64,000 nt of DNA, from positions 110,191-174,190 of the forward strand of contig JAHFED010000005.1 in NCBI GenBank assembly GCA_023248635.1, written 5' to 3'. A program made the translations under genes and the position numbers. Below the pieces are notes generated by a model that worked only from the letters and a program-made list of their open reading frames with translations, ran no database searches and had not been told where the DNA came from. Source of the stretch: Myxococcales bacterium. Its GTDB lineage: Bacteria > Myxococcota > UBA727 > VGSZ01. How positions within the stretch are numbered: the first letter of the stretch is position 1; each line of letters begins with the position of its first letter. Shown here in pieces: positions 35,401-43,557 of this stretch.

Positions 35401-35551
35401 CGTGGACGTCGCCGTCGGGACATTGGTCGACGACGACGCCGTAGCGAAGCCAGGCCCCGATGCACAGCATCGAGCTCAGCATCCAGATCGACAAAACGAG
35501 CAGAAGTCCGAAGCTCGCGAGGATGATCTTGTTGTCCCGTCTCATGGCCAT
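32453..35551 (-). CDS. Alpha-2-macroglobulin-like protein, N-terminal (MG-domain) half
   Basis: About 1032 residues; two in-frame ATGs (35551, 35545) are candidates. A signal anchor (IILASFGLLLVLSIWMLSSMLCIGAWL) leads to a string of macroglobulin beta-domains. The diagnostic phrase VHLITDRPLYEPGHTVKFRAVLLRARDLVP is the A2M MG-type start, and SYRPGEMAKLVISTREGG and KKAAVGLIGVDATL are later MG blocks. The chain ends where a normal A2M would continue into WFPE. Bacterial A2Ms are periplasmic or membrane-tethered protease traps, often linked to PBP1C; no pbpC is nearby. Confidence 0.87.
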   Translation of the reverse strand: MAMRRDNKIILASFGLLLVLSIWMLSSMLCIGAWLRYGVVVDQCPDGDVHVGLSVSANDLRRGQPGLVTAYGQLLYAVAGRTDVKSTTIDVDDFEVSLAPSDQSSGAAEKAISLPADFTDLDGDRPRQGRITLPKDLGDGDYTLTVKAKTPAGDVVVDAPLPVFAPARVHLITDRPLYEPGHTVKFRAVLLRARDLVPLDGRPGKWTVTDPQNTVVLEERAAAGEFGVVDGELPLDPSSPTGTWHVRYQSGDAFDDVTIEVKPFELPRFTVEVSAARPFYRAKQEPRLRVKVENAAGVPTSATLSLAWTTAGAWEPPGEWMSSLPTSARTDRGGFFELVLPAVPSDLVGKAQILATVTATDGTGDQEVGTGTLQLAEDAIDVDIVTELPRADGTPGLVAGVNNRAYLRATTAAGAPLAGVTLSVKRAWERSDKGVVTTTDEDGVAALQLDPGPAVNIVVPALPMRLPPPLPPVVRTALTELLRGDPLLRDVAAIDGWNALAGRCGRFVVDSATITVHAQVEPAGNVSRVSGVDDAGRCIAAQLQGRSLPAGSQRLFRLSWELRPSLAKLNVDDIGAEPLPAKLQTSLGTAVLDARGCLGRFTQLVSLPRVLLWEVDGTRFSVRFADDPRPRTNVLDDVRTGCIERTFSSWANDAPRLNNDDGLRFGALRFSVDPVVDARAAAKVGATTMLGYELLVAARAEDPSGGPAEVIGDTKLRVVPGDVPALRLRPSKVIAGAGDDVSIEILRGPDFQGELPEKLWLNHVNGSLEGVVDKEKHSVHYTLPSDRDGWYEASFNGGTARIFVPRQRALQVSLQAERESYRPGEMAKLVISTREGGQGKKAAVGLIGVDATLAQLVPLPGADAMDRLEPTVVMSHPAFHVLDATALALGRVRGKNAAAATVLLVQSVPTPPEIDVYAHANATTNFDPLSPLTDRFFTALEALYVEVRHFESSAPPSDKLTPQLMLKLWDQALDAAQDRGAVVTDVFGRRLSLRLLPDDLVALTDPRLVVADGTRLPEDVEAWVRFAKRSSR

Positions 35552-35682
35552 CGGCGGACCGTACAGCGGCTGCCCCATCGGTTGAACCGTCGGCAGCGCG
35601 ATGTGGCCAGACCTCTGGTGTCGACGTCGTCAAGGCTGTCGATTCTCTGGGTCGCTGCCCGCGCGTGCGATGCTCAGGTCTG

Positions 35683-36519
35683 ATGGTGAGAGTCGACGCC
35701 GCCCGTGTGTTGCCCTGGGTGCCAGCCCTCCTTCTTGCTGCGGCGGCGGGTGACAAGCCGGCCGCCGTCGTCGCCGACGCCTGGCAATCCATCGCGGTGT
35801 TGCGCGCGACGACGACGCAGGAGCGGCGCAATGCGACCTACGGCGACTGCAACCGCATGGGCTACGGCTACCTGATGCAGGTCCTGCCCGCGCTGGCCCC
35901 GGGTGAAGACTGGTTTCCGGCGGTTCGCTATCGGGATTGGGACAAGCATCCTGAGGCTCTGTTCCCGGCCTACCCGCAGCCCGTCGATCCCGACGTCGTC
36001 GTCGCCATCGACGTCCAGGAAGACGACAGTCGCCCCGGCGTCGTCGCACGCGCCACTGTCGTCGACGACCAGGTCGCCCAGGGTGTGCGCACGGTGCGCT
36101 ACCAGTTCGTTACGGGGCTCGACGTCGACACCCTGCTCGCATTGGTCCCGACGACGACGGCGGGTGCACCCGCGCGGGTGTCCCTGGCCCTCTTTGCCTA
36201 CGCCACCGATGCGGCCCCCACCTTGCGTCTGGACGTCGCCGTGGAGCCGGAGCAAGGGGCCATGCCCTTGCCCGAGCCGCTGAGGCGCTTTTCCTGGGCC
36301 CGTCGCTTCTATCCCTTCGTGCTCGAGCTCTCGTGGCCCGTGGCCAGCGCTCCCCAGTGGCGACCCGATGCCGTCGACGTCGTCGGCATCCGGGTCGATC
36401 TCGAGGGCTACGTCGTCGTTCACCGTCGTGGCTCGTGCCTCACCGCGGTGCGCCAGGCCGCCTTGGCCACCAATGCTCGCGCGCGCGCGGCGGCGCAGGC
36501 GCTGCGGGGGGATCGGTGA
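35683..36519 (+). CDS. Exported hypothetical protein coupled to a GT-C-like gene
   Basis: 278 residues from ATG 35683; a GTG six codons upstream is also in frame. A weak signal-like segment (VLPWVPALLLAAAAG) precedes a soluble domain with conserved-looking blocks (NATYGDCNRMGYGYLMQVLPAL, DWFPAVRYRDWDKHPEALFPAYP). No known family recognised. Its stop overlaps the GTG of the next membrane protein (GTGA). In polysaccharide-type loci such small proteins commonly accompany lipid-linked sugar transferases, so a supporting role there is an inference. Confidence 0.6.
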   Translation: MVRVDAARVLPWVPALLLAAAAGDKPAAVVADAWQSIAVLRATTTQERRNATYGDCNRMGYGYLMQVLPALAPGEDWFPAVRYRDWDKHPEALFPAYPQPVDPDVVVAIDVQEDDSRPGVVARATVVDDQVAQGVRTVRYQFVTGLDVDTLLALVPTTTAGAPARVSLALFAYATDAAPTLRLDVAVEPEQGAMPLPEPLRRFSWARRFYPFVLELSWPVASAPQWRPDAVDVVGIRVDLEGYVVVHRRGSCLTAVRQAALATNARARAAAQALRGDR

Positions 36520-37925
36520 TCGCTGCGATCTGGACCCTCGTCGTCGCTCCTTTGCTCGTGGGTCGCCTCTTCGGCGCTGCGCGCGCCGAAGGGGTCCGGG
36601 GGCGTCCGGAGGAAGGCCTGCCCTGGCCGGCGCAGCTGCAGCTCGGGCTGCTCGCGATGGGTGCGCTCCTGTTCTTCTGCCACGCCCTGCGCATGCCCGA
36701 GTCCCTCGCCTTTGCTCTGCCCAGTGCCGTGGCGCTGGGGTCTGCGGCCTGGTGGGTGGTGGCGCAGCGGCAGACGACGACGACGCCCCACGGCTCCGTC
36801 CTTGGTGGCTTGGCGCCCCTGGCCTGCTTGGTGGTTTTGCTCCTGCCCGTTGTCGTCGCCGCCGTCGCCTACACTTTCGTGGTCCCGGTGCATTCCTGGG
36901 ATGCCCTGATGGTGTGGTTCATGAAAGTGCGGGGACTGGAACGTTGGCCCTCCCTCGCCGACATGCCCTGGCCGACCTATCCCGAGCTCGGGCCTTTGTT
37001 GTGGCGCAGCGTTGTCCGCTCGGACGTCCCCATCGACGAAGCCTTCGGGCGTTTGGTCACATCCTGCGCGTTCGTCGCTGGCGGTGCGAGCCTCGCCTAC
37101 GGGGTCGGCGACGACGACCGCGCGGCGAGCATCGAGTCCCATCGCCTGCGGGCGCCCGTGGCTGTCGCCGCCGCGCTGTGTGTGGTGGCCCTTTTTGATC
37201 GTCATCTCGTCACGAGCGGGTACCAGGATCCCATCGTCCTCGGCGTCGGCGCCACCGTGAGCGTCCTGCTGCTGCGCACCCGTTTCCGCGTGCGTCCCGA
37301 TGGTGGGGCACCTCGACCTGTGTGGGCCGCGGCCTTTGGCTGCGGGGCGCTGGTGTTGGTGAAGAACGAAGGCGTGGTGCTCGGCGGGATCTTGTGGGTC
37401 GCCTACGTCGTCGTCGTCCTCGCGCGCCTTGATGCCACCCTACGACCTGTGCGGCTGCGCGCGCTGCTGGTCCCGAGCGGGATCGCTGCGGCCATCGTGG
37501 TGGCGGCGACGGCCGCGCGCGGTGCCGCCGGCGTCGATGTCACCGACGTGCAACATGGCGATTTCGGCGGCGTCGGCTTTGAGACGTTGCTCCACCGAGT
37601 CGAGCGGGTTCCCGTCGTCCTGCAGGCCATCGTCACGCGCCTGCTGGCCCAGCCCGTCGTCGTCGCCACTCCCCTGGTGGTGGGGCTCGCCCTCGTGCGG
37701 GTTCGACGCGCCGTCGCAGTGCCCCTTGCGTTTTGCGCGCTGGTGGCCGGACTGCACCTGTCGGCGCTCGTCGCTGTCTTCGTCGCCACCAACGCTCCGC
37801 TGGACTGGCATCTGCAGACGGCGCTCGATCGCCTGCTCTTTCAGGGGGCATTCTCCTTCTGCCTCGCTGTCTGCGTGGCGACCCACGCGCTCGCACGCGG
37901 CGCTTCGCCCTCAAAAGACCAGTAG
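36516..37925 (+). CDS. Multi-pass membrane protein, GT-C glycosyltransferase-like
   Basis: 469 residues from a GTG start (overlap with the preceding gene). About ten hydrophobic helices. The first large loop contains VPVHSWDALMVWFMKVRGLERWPSLADMPW and YPELGPLLWR, the Trp-Asp loop style of GT-C enzymes that use polyprenyl-phosphate sugars. It probably transfers a sugar on the periplasmic side. The facing leftward operon encodes a DPM1-like GT2 plus DUF2304 that could make the lipid-linked donor. The exact family is uncertain. Confidence 0.65.
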   Translation: MIAAIWTLVVAPLLVGRLFGAARAEGVRGRPEEGLPWPAQLQLGLLAMGALLFFCHALRMPESLAFALPSAVALGSAAWWVVAQRQTTTTPHGSVLGGLAPLACLVVLLLPVVVAAVAYTFVVPVHSWDALMVWFMKVRGLERWPSLADMPWPTYPELGPLLWRSVVRSDVPIDEAFGRLVTSCAFVAGGASLAYGVGDDDRAASIESHRLRAPVAVAAALCVVALFDRHLVTSGYQDPIVLGVGATVSVLLLRTRFRVRPDGGAPRPVWAAAFGCGALVLVKNEGVVLGGILWVAYVVVVLARLDATLRPVRLRALLVPSGIAAAIVVAATAARGAAGVDVTDVQHGDFGGVGFETLLHRVERVPVVLQAIVTRLLAQPVVVATPLVVGLALVRVRRAVAVPLAFCALVAGLHLSALVAVFVATNAPLDWHLQTALDRLLFQGAFSFCLAVCVATHALARGASPSKDQ

Positions 37926-37943
37926 GAAACCGTCTAGCAGGGC

Positions 37944-39422
37944 TTAGCTGTCGATTTGAAAGCCGGCTTCGCGAAGGTGCATCCAGGGCGCGGGCGCCAG
38001 GCCAAAGAGGCCCAACAGCGTCGGCGCAATCTCGGTGATGGGCAGCGTGTCGACGACGCGGCGCAGGGCCAGAGCTCGCGAGTAGGCCAGCAGCCAGCCC
38101 TCCGGGGCATGGTGCGCCGTCGATTGATCCGGAATGCGGTGCTCCTCGACGAAGCGGTTCAGCGGGAAGGAGATGTCGCTGCGCAGGCGATGGTGAATCG
38201 TCGGGTTTTCGCCCCGGCGCTTTTTGCACATGAGCAGCTCTAGAAAGAGCTGCCGGCCGCGGCGCTCGACGAAGAACAGGGCCTCATCGCGAACGACGAC
38301 GCCCTCAAAGACGACGGCGGCGGCGGCGGCGCGCTGGCTGTTGGTGAAGGTCAAGGTGAGGTCGGGGTTCATTTGGTGCTGCGCTCGACAATCGTCGACG
38401 CCCAGGGCGCGCAGCAGTTGCTCCACGGCAATGAGCCGCACCACGGGGTTGTGGATCTCGTGGACTGGATCCATGGGCCGTTGGCCGAGGCCGGAGGCGA
38501 CGACGAAGATGGTGTCGTCGCTGGCGATTGCTTCGAGGTGTTCCAAGAGCCGCTCGCTGTACTGCAAGCTGCGCAGCACCCAACGCGAGAAGCGCTCTTC
38601 GTAACGTCGGCGCTCAGCGGAGGTCGCGAAAAAGAGCGCATCCGTCGACGACAGCGCGTTCGTGAATCGCCACGGTTCGGCCGCGCGCCAATAGCGGTGC
38701 TGCATGTACGCAACATGGTTCAGGTGCAGCGAGGTGAAGCGCGGTTGCTGGCGCCGAAGCAGGGTGGAGACGACGTCTTCGGCAATGTAGGACAAGAGCA
38801 GGGCGCGCTCGGGCTCGACGGTGGCTCCGCTCATTTGCTCCCGCGGGATTTGCGCGAGCACGCGCGCCATCGTCTGCGCGCGCACGCCGCTGGCCCCACT
38901 CGCAGCCAACAGGGCGCTGGCGCGCAGGGCATCGCGCACGAAGCTCTCGCTGTAGTTCCGCGCCGAGAACACACAGAAACGCTGGGCATGGGCCGCCGAC
39001 GCCGGCGTGCAGGCCGCGTCCTCGGACAGGATGTCGGGCAGGTAAAACACGCCAGCGCGGGGGCAGCGCGGCGGGTAGCTCATCAAGCTGTGCCCAACGC
39101 CAGTGGAGATGCCGTGTTCGTCGAGCACGTCCCACACGCACCGTCGGTGGGTCGGGTTGGGATCCTGGCCGAATCCGACGATGCCGTGGGCGGCCCGCGA
39201 CAAGCCGGTGTAGATGCTCGGCCACACGATCCACGGACTGATCGTCCGCCACGCGCGCGCTTCGTCGGCGTCCCAGTCGGGAATGGTCGTCGTCAGCATG
39301 ACGCCGCGGTCCCGCAAGCGCGCAAAGTAAGGCAGCGATCCGTCGCCGACGTATTTGTCGAGAAAGTAGCGCGACGCCTCGTTCAGCTCGACGAGGATGA
39401 CGCTGGGGGACGACGTCGTCAT
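37944..39422 (-). CDS. Alkaline phosphatase-superfamily (type I phosphodiesterase-like) protein
   Basis: 492 residues from ATG 39420-39422. The start (SVILVELNEASRYFLDKYVGDGSLPYFARLRDRGV) and the block TISPWIVWPSIYTGLSRAAHGIVGFGQDP resemble nucleotide pyrophosphatase/phosphodiesterase proteins, where the usual catalytic Thr/Ser lies in the WPS segment. LHLNHVAYMQHRYWR and VASGLGQRP fit later metal-site regions, although the usual DHG is altered. The Trp-rich N terminus and the link to GT2/DUF2304 suggest activity on a lipid-linked or phospho-polymer substrate. ATGA overlap with the preceding gene. Confidence 0.7.
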   Translation of the reverse strand: MTTSSPSVILVELNEASRYFLDKYVGDGSLPYFARLRDRGVMLTTTIPDWDADEARAWRTISPWIVWPSIYTGLSRAAHGIVGFGQDPNPTHRRCVWDVLDEHGISTGVGHSLMSYPPRCPRAGVFYLPDILSEDAACTPASAAHAQRFCVFSARNYSESFVRDALRASALLAASGASGVRAQTMARVLAQIPREQMSGATVEPERALLLSYIAEDVVSTLLRRQQPRFTSLHLNHVAYMQHRYWRAAEPWRFTNALSSTDALFFATSAERRRYEERFSRWVLRSLQYSERLLEHLEAIASDDTIFVVASGLGQRPMDPVHEIHNPVVRLIAVEQLLRALGVDDCRAQHQMNPDLTLTFTNSQRAAAAAVVFEGVVVRDEALFFVERRGRQLFLELLMCKKRRGENPTIHHRLRSDISFPLNRFVEEHRIPDQSTAHHAPEGWLLAYSRALALRRVVDTLPITEIAPTLLGLFGLAPAPWMHLREAGFQIDS

Positions 39423-39811
39423 GGTCGAGCGTCGCCGCCAGCCCCCGCGGACGACGACGACGACGACGACCCACTCGGTCCCGGCTCCAGCTTCGCCAGG
39501 GCGAGGTGCTGCGTCAGCACGCGCACGTTCTGCTCGAGGCGCGAGAGCTTCACGGTCAGATAGAGCGCGTAGAGGATGGTGGCGAACGCCGTCGCCGAGA
39601 GCAGGGCATTCGACGCGAACTGAAAGCCGAAGAGCCCGGCCACTTTGTAAAGGAGCTGAGGGAACAAGGCGAACACGAGGGCCGTCGCCGCCGCCGCCAA
39701 CCACACCAGGGTCAGACGCTCGGAGATCAAACGGCTGCGCGTGAGCCACACCGTGAGCACCAGCAGCGTGCAGGCGCCACTCGCACCCAAGAGGATCTGC
39801 TCCTTGGTCAT
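39419..39811 (-). CDS. DUF2304-like membrane protein
   Basis: 130 residues, three transmembrane helices (QILLGASGACTLLVLTVWL; TLVWLAAAATALVFALFPQLLY; NALLSATAFATILYALYLTVKL), then a cytoplasmic coiled segment SRLEQNVRVLTQHLALAKLE and a Ser-rich tail. This is the DUF2304 pattern, frequently encoded next to DPM1-like GT2 enzymes. Overlaps its neighbours on both sides by four bases. Confidence 0.8.
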   Translation of the reverse strand: MTKEQILLGASGACTLLVLTVWLTRSRLISERLTLVWLAAAATALVFALFPQLLYKVAGLFGFQFASNALLSATAFATILYALYLTVKLSRLEQNVRVLTQHLALAKLEPGPSGSSSSSSSAGAGGDARP

Positions 39812-40611
39812 CGCCCGCGTTTCCCTCCCGTCACCGGCAGGGCGGCGATCCAGTGCGCGCCGATCACCGACACGAGCTTGGCCATATAAATCACGGAGTC
39901 GACCGGTCGAATGCTTGAGCGACCCCCCGCCCGTTGTCGCATGGACACAGGCACTTCGACGACGCGAAAGCCCGCGTGCAAGAGCACCGCGAGCGACTCA
40001 GGCTCGGGATAGTCCGAAGGGTAGTAGTCGACGAAGACGTCGACGAGCGCGCGGTTGATGGCGCGAAAACCTGAAGTGCAATCGAGAATGCGACGCCCGG
40101 TGGAAATCCGCAGCGCCGTCGACAAGAGCCAGCTGCCGAGCCGCCGCAGCAAGGTCGAGCGGTAGCCGTCGTTGTTCAGGTAGCGGCTGCCGACGGCCAT
40201 GTCGCACGCGCCGTCGAGCACCGGTCGCACCAAGCGCACCAGATCGCGTGGATCGTGCTGCCCGTCGCCGTCGAGCTGCACGACGGCGAGGTGCTTCGTT
40301 CGCGCAGCGTAGCGATAGCCCGTTTGCACGGCGCCGCCGATGCCGAGGTTCACCGGCAGACGCACGCAGGGAACGCCCAGGGCAGCGACGGCGGCGGCGG
40401 TGCCATCGCTCGAGCCGTCGTCGACGACCAGAATGTCTTCGGCGGCTGCGATGCTGAGGCAGGCGCACAGCGTGCTTCGAATCGCGGCCTCTTCGTTGAA
40501 CGCGGGCACGACGAGAAGCACCACGCCGGGTGCGAACCGTTCCGTCTCCGACGCGTCGCACGAAGTCACAGGGTGATGCTCGTCCAGGTCCGGGATCAGG
40601 GGTGTGGTCAA
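39808..40611 (-). CDS. Family 2 glycosyltransferase (DPM1-like)
   Basis: 267 residues if translation begins at the TTG at 40609-40611, which overlaps the PilZ stop (TTGA); no ATG lies between there and the catalytic domain. Motifs: LLVVPAFNEEAAI, ILVVDDGSSDGT (first DxD-type site), VQLDGDGQHDP (metal-binding DGDGQ), and NDGYR with STLLRRLG downstream. This matches dolichyl-phosphate-mannose-type GT2 enzymes that charge a polyprenyl phosphate. Together with DUF2304 and the phosphatase-superfamily protein it forms one operon. Confidence 0.88.
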   Translation of the reverse strand: MTTPLIPDLDEHHPVTSCDASETERFAPGVVLLVVPAFNEEAAIRSTLCACLSIAAAEDILVVDDGSSDGTAAAVAALGVPCVRLPVNLGIGGAVQTGYRYAARTKHLAVVQLDGDGQHDPRDLVRLVRPVLDGACDMAVGSRYLNNDGYRSTLLRRLGSWLLSTALRISTGRRILDCTSGFRAINRALVDVFVDYYPSDYPEPESLAVLLHAGFRVVEVPVSMRQRAGGRSSIRPVDSVIYMAKLVSVIGAHWIAALPVTGGKRGR

Positions 40612-40994
40612 CGCGTCTTCGCCAACCACTCGTCGAGATATTTGGCGATGGCGCGTTCGGCGTCGAGCTCGACGTCGGTGAAGCGTAGGTGGAAGCCGAT
40701 GCTCGATCCGGCGTCTTTCACCCGGATGAGCTCCCCGCGCACCCGCACTTCGCGGGAGGTCCCGGCCAGCCGAAAACGAACGTCGACTTCGGTTCCGAGC
40801 GCCGGCGTCTTGCCTTCCCAAGAGATGCCACCCAGGGAGAGATCGCCGTCGCGCTCCTCCCAGTCACCCTCGCTCAGCCCCGCGTCGCGCACCAAGAAGC
40901 GCATGGGGACCCTGGGGCTGTCGCGTCGGTCGTCGGCCTTCACTGCAGGTGCGCCGGCGCCTGAAGCAAGGGACACAGCGGGCTTTTCACTCAT
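40608..40994 (-). CDS. PilZ-domain protein
   Basis: 128 residues from ATG 40992-40994. The PilZ signature is visible: DDRRDSPRVPMRF (RxxxR) and DGDLSLGGISW (DxSxxG), followed by a beta barrel (DVRFRLAGTSREVRVRGELIRV, SIGFHLRFTDV) and a final helix. These residues bind cyclic di-GMP in canonical PilZ proteins, so c-di-GMP control of the downstream glycosylation operon is a fair inference from the TTGA coupling. Confidence 0.87.
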   Translation of the reverse strand: MSEKPAVSLASGAGAPAVKADDRRDSPRVPMRFLVRDAGLSEGDWEERDGDLSLGGISWEGKTPALGTEVDVRFRLAGTSREVRVRGELIRVKDAGSSIGFHLRFTDVELDAERAIAKYLDEWLAKTR

Positions 40995-41151
40995 GGTCGA
41001 TCCTCGCGAGAGGTGCGTGCTCGAGTCGCAGCGTACTCCGCCCGAAGCCAAGGGGATGTCAACGCCGCACCGACTTTGGCTTTGAGCCTGAGATCGTTGC
41101 TGCGCAGCGCGGGGTGCATTGGCAGTTTTAGGGGCTCAAGGAAGGTGCACC

Positions 41152-41358
41152 ATGACGCTCACCGCTGACCCCCAAGAGCCAGCTTCCTTCGTCGTCGACG
41201 TCGATCCCGTCTGCGGTTGCCAGCTCTTGCCCGAAGTGGCGGCGGTGGCGCCCCGCGTGGAGTGGGAAGGCGCGACCTTCGTCTTTTGCAGTGAGACCTG
41301 CCGGGCGCGCTTTCTCGTCGAGCCAGAGCGTTACCTCGACACCGACGACGACGGCTGA
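41152..41358 (+). CDS. Small YHS-domain protein
   Basis: 68 residues, ATG with GGAAGG upstream. DPVCGC and the terminal FVFCSETCRARFLVEPERYL follow the YHS (TRASH-like) pattern of metal-linked cysteine motifs, found in metal sensors and copper-handling proteins. Alone it is likely a metal-binding adaptor. No metal transporter is adjacent. Confidence 0.75.
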   Translation: MTLTADPQEPASFVVDVDPVCGCQLLPEVAAVAPRVEWEGATFVFCSETCRARFLVEPERYLDTDDDG

Positions 41359-41507
41359 GCCGACGTTGGCCGTTGCTGCGTTGTGTCGATGCCGGTCGAC
41401 TGTCCGGCCTTGAGCCAGCCCTTGCGCTCGCGCTGCAGCGAAAGCCGGAGCCGTGCGATGAGTGCTCTGCAAGAGGTTTGCACTTCTTGCATCCCTCCGG
41501 AGGCTCC

Positions 41508-42545
41508 ATGTCGACCAAAGTCAGCCGTGATCAGCTCGCCAGTCGCATCCACACCCAACTCGTTCGCGACGCCCTGGCGGCGTCCAACAAGGGTGGCGTC
41601 TTGTCGAAGGCGGAGGAAGGCAAGCTCGAGCGAACGGTGTTGCGCGATGCTGCCGCCGAGTTGCGCCGAGGTGGGGCCGCCGTCGTACGGCTCGAGCCCT
41701 GGGTCGACGCCGCTGCTGCCAAGGTCATTGGCGCGTTGGACAGCATCGACAAGCCCGGGCGGGGCAAGGGCATCATCTCGGTGGCCGAAGCGCGGGAAGC
41801 TGTGGCGACCAAGGGCGACGCTGGTTTTCGCATTGGCCACGCTTTTGAGCTCTTGACGGGCGCCAGCCTCGATGGCGGCGGCGTCGTCTCTCCCAAGCTG
41901 CAGCGCGCGGTGGAGCAGCTGGTTGAGAACCAAGGCTTCACGGTTCTGTCTGGTCTCTCGGCCGACAAGCCCACCGCTTGGGTGCAAAAGAAAATCGAGG
42001 ACACCCTGGGAGCCTGGGGCGGCGATCTGATGACGTCGGGGAAGATCAAGATGGGCGACGAAACGGTGCACGTCGCCACGGCCCTGCTGCCCATGAAGCG
42101 CACCAAGCTCACCGAGATGATCGGCTTCTTCGACAGCGAGGGCCGCGCGATCGCGCGCGCCCACATCGACCGCGACGACAATTCAGGAGAGCTGCAGATG
42201 CGCTCTGCCTCACTCAAAGGCAAAACCGGGAGCGTGCTTGCCGCCGTGCCCGGACCGGGCGCCACAGCACCGCCCAAGGCCTGGACCGATGCGCTCAAGA
42301 CCGAGGTGGAGACGAAATACGGCAACGGCGACGACCTGGGACCCAGCATCAAGCGCTCAGCGCTGCCGTCGAAGGAGCTGCTGGCGGCTTTCGAATTCGC
42401 CGAGCGGAACACCCCCGACGGCGTCGGACTGGAGCGCGTCAGCTTCCAGGGGCGCGATGCCTACGCCATCCACGACTACAGCTGCGTCTCGTCGGTGGCG
42501 CTCTACACACCCGAGGGCAAGCAGCTCTTTTCCTTGACCGGCTGA
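41508..42545 (+). CDS. Hypothetical protein, 345 residues
   Basis: ATG 41508 with GGAGG six bases upstream; the frame extends further upstream without initiation signals. The protein is soluble and mostly helical in its first half (SRIHTQLVRDALAAS, RTVLRDAAAELRRGG), then mixed (MGDETVHVATALLPMKRTKLTEMIGFFDSEGRAIARAHIDR). No recognised domain, signal peptide or membrane segment. No repeats. Downstream of the YHS gene on the same strand, but spacing (150 bases) suggests its own promoter. Confidence 0.6.
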   Translation: MSTKVSRDQLASRIHTQLVRDALAASNKGGVLSKAEEGKLERTVLRDAAAELRRGGAAVVRLEPWVDAAAAKVIGALDSIDKPGRGKGIISVAEAREAVATKGDAGFRIGHAFELLTGASLDGGGVVSPKLQRAVEQLVENQGFTVLSGLSADKPTAWVQKKIEDTLGAWGGDLMTSGKIKMGDETVHVATALLPMKRTKLTEMIGFFDSEGRAIARAHIDRDDNSGELQMRSASLKGKTGSVLAAVPGPGATAPPKAWTDALKTEVETKYGNGDDLGPSIKRSALPSKELLAAFEFAERNTPDGVGLERVSFQGRDAYAIHDYSCVSSVALYTPEGKQLFSLTG

Positions 42546-42626
42546 GCTGGTTGCAAGCGCAGGCCGGAGCCGTCGGCGGCGTCGTGGGGCCCCCGATCTG
42601 CGCTCCGATCTGCGTTTGGAATCGCC

Positions 42627-43052
42627 ATGCCCATCGTCATCTCTGAGACCCTGCTCCTCCCCGACGCCGACTTCGAGGTGACCTTCGCCCGTTCCGGCGG
42701 ACCCGGTGGCCAGAACGTCAACAAGGTGTCGTCGAAGGTGCAGCTGCGCTTCTTTCTCGATGCCTGCTTGGTCCTGGGTCCCGCCGTCAAAGCGCGGCTG
42801 CGCGCCTCTTGTCCAGGCCGGCTGACAGACGACGGCTGCCTGCTGGTGCAGAGCGAAAAGACGCGCGACCAGAAGCAAAACCTCGACGACGCCAAAGAGA
42901 AGCTCGCGGTGCTGGTGCGCCGCGCGCTCTTTCCTCCGGCCCCCCGGACCAAGACGAAGCCCTCGAGGAGCTCTGTCCGCAGACGTCTCAACGACAAGAA
43001 CCAGCGGTCGACGACGAAGAAGGCCCGCGGCCGCGTGACCGGGGACGATTGA
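42627..43052 (+). CDS. arfB: Peptidyl-tRNA hydrolase ArfB (ribosome rescue)
   Basis: 141 residues. The GGQ motif is in SGGPGGQNVNKVSSKV (residues 27-29), the class I release-factor catalytic loop, and the C terminus is a basic tail (SVRRRLNDKNQRSTTKKARGR) that in ArfB/YaeJ inserts into the mRNA channel of stalled ribosomes. Length matches the family. It releases nascent peptides from stalled ribosomes. No operon partner evident. Confidence 0.93.
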   Translation: MPIVISETLLLPDADFEVTFARSGGPGGQNVNKVSSKVQLRFFLDACLVLGPAVKARLRASCPGRLTDDGCLLVQSEKTRDQKQNLDDAKEKLAVLVRRALFPPAPRTKTKPSRSSVRRRLNDKNQRSTTKKARGRVTGDD

Positions 43053-43557
43053 CGACGTCGTCTGCGCAGCGATCGAGCGAGATCAGACTTCGGATGGTCC
43101 ATCGCCGCCAGGCGATGAACCTGTAGAGAATTTCCATTGGCACTCCGGCCTTCGCCGGCTGGCGATGTACCAGTCAACGGCTGCTCTCCGACGCAATTGG
43201 CGCGCAGCTTGGGGCCTGAACGATCAAACAACTCCAACCGCAAAAGCCGAATGAGTGAGCCCGGCACCGTTGGGACAGCGACAATGAACTTGCTTTTCGT
43301 CCAGACCTTGTGCAACTTGCAGCACAGTCTGAGGTAGTTTGTTCGAGAAACGCACCGTGGCCTGTCGTACCGCAGCGCGTCAACACCGACGCACCGGCGC
43401 GCGACGGGTGGCAGGATCAACCGAATCCCATGAAATTCCGGGTGGTTCTGATGAGGGGCGACAGCCGAAGCCGAAAGCGGCCCGGGTCTTCGTCGAACCA
43501 GTCCCCCACCGTCTCGTTTGATGGTCTGGGACAAGAAATCGCAGGAGAGATCGCAGG
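43053..43557. other. 505-base non-coding region, more AT-rich than surroundings
   Basis: No convincing gene. The segment 43120-43340 is visibly less GC-rich than neighbours. A perfect hairpin at 43100-43117 (CATCGCC, loop GCCA, GGCGATG) lies near its left side and a related half-site near 43160-43172. A leftward open frame crosses it but has no family features and runs antisense into arfB. It may be degenerate DNA with the promoter of the downstream hydratase pair. Confidence 0.4.

Noticed and set aside
30160..35560. A frameshift or sequencing error that splits one A2M gene
   Set aside because: The second gene has its own start, lipobox and signal peptide, and overlaps the first by a clean ATGA, which a frameshift would not produce.
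33474..35831. Leftward 785-codon open frame across the A2M N-terminal gene
   Set aside because: Arg/His/Pro-rich shadow of the real A2M frame, no domain features.
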